Source: Anderseniella sp. Alg231-50
GTDB taxonomy: Bacteria > Pseudomonadota > Alphaproteobacteria > Rhizobiales > Aestuariivirgaceae
Assembly (NCBI RefSeq): GCF_900149695.1
Contig: NZ_LT703003.1
Location: 2,046,001 to 2,110,000 of the forward strand
Direction of reading: 5' to 3'
DNA: 64,000 nucleotides
Position numbers and translations under genes: made by a program. Position 1 is the first letter of the stretch. Every line of letters begins with the position of its first letter. The notes beneath the pieces are model-generated. The model searched no databases and was not told the origin of the DNA. It saw nothing but the letters and a program-made list of their open reading frames with translations. This document shows, piece by piece, positions 63,905 through 64,000 of the stretch.

Positions 63905-64000
63905 GATAAATGTCTCCTTCGCAGTTTCGACTACTGTAGAAGAGTTAAGACAGGCGCGCTGTCCCAGTTGGCCTGAATTGATGGTTCCAGACCGGCGAGT

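Noticed and set aside
1-64000. Mobile elements, CRISPR arrays, tRNA or rRNA genes
   Set aside because: No transposase or integrase genes, no regularly spaced direct repeats, and no tRNA cloverleaf or rRNA sequence was recognised in the gaps.

Overview
The window is chromosomal DNA from a GC-rich alphaproteobacterium, probably Hyphomicrobiales-like. The supporting families are a ubiquinol:cytochrome c reductase operon (petABC), a PetP/PetR-type regulator pair, PmtA-type phospholipid N-methyltransferase, the prs...rplY-pth-ychF order, UbiK, a COQ9-like TetR protein, YcbB-type L,D-transpeptidase, and an alphaproteobacterial-type ceramide operon. The species cannot be named from sequence alone. 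No rRNA, tRNA, CRISPR array, transposase, prophage or integration site was seen. Gene density is high and intergenic spaces are short.

Layout. 1-11.6 kb is a lipid/envelope block: a four-gene ceramide operon (fatty-acyl-AMP ligase, NAD-dependent ceramide reductase-like protein, acyl carrier protein, serine palmitoyltransferase). It faces a minus-strand series made of an LptF/LptG-like export pair, a metallophosphoesterase, a GNAT-fold acyltransferase that is a candidate bacterial ceramide synthase, an MsbA-like ABC exporter and an Asp/Asn beta-hydroxylase (LpxO-like) protein. I infer that most of this block makes, modifies and exports a sphingolipid. 11.9-13.3 kb holds a Nudix protein and a GNAT protein. 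13.3-20.2 kb is a MoxR AAA+/DUF58/BatA-DUF4159/VWA membrane system. 20.4-22.9 kb is a tight operon of DUF1285, a CoA-pyrophosphatase-type Nudix protein and a CCA-adding-type nucleotidyltransferase. 23-26.2 kb has an orphan CoxL-like molybdenum hydroxylase and an AIM24-like protein. 26.3-31.1 kb carries a FolM-like reductase, folB, uvrC, pgsA, moaD and pmtA.

31.2-41.5 kb: L,D-transpeptidase, fasciclin protein, ilvE, then a divergent MarR(PetP)-PetR-histidine kinase operon with a perfect inverted-repeat operator, a secreted lipase, and a minus-strand group csaA-tetR/COQ9-proC-ybjN and ubiK. 41.6-47.3 kb: lgt-midA-pgeF-M24 peptidase-like-GNAT-lipoprotein. 47.5-53.7 kb: prs, a DUF1989 protein, a beta-barrel protein, rplY-pth-ychF and a SIMPL protein. 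53.8-55.6 kb: two MaoC hydratase-like proteins and an SDR. 55.7-60.6 kb: a minus-strand salvage operon mtnP-adenine deaminase-apt-lysE-mtnA-aldolase, which fits the methylthioadenosine/5'-deoxyadenosine 'DHAP shunt'. 60.6-63.3 kb: petABC with a clear terminator. A small cupin gene ends the window.

The most notable points are the extended sphingolipid locus with its own LptFG-like pair; an lptF with no standard start codon before its conserved N-terminus; a self-contained MTA/5'-dAdo salvage operon; the PetP operator; and an M24 protein lacking the usual metal ligands.
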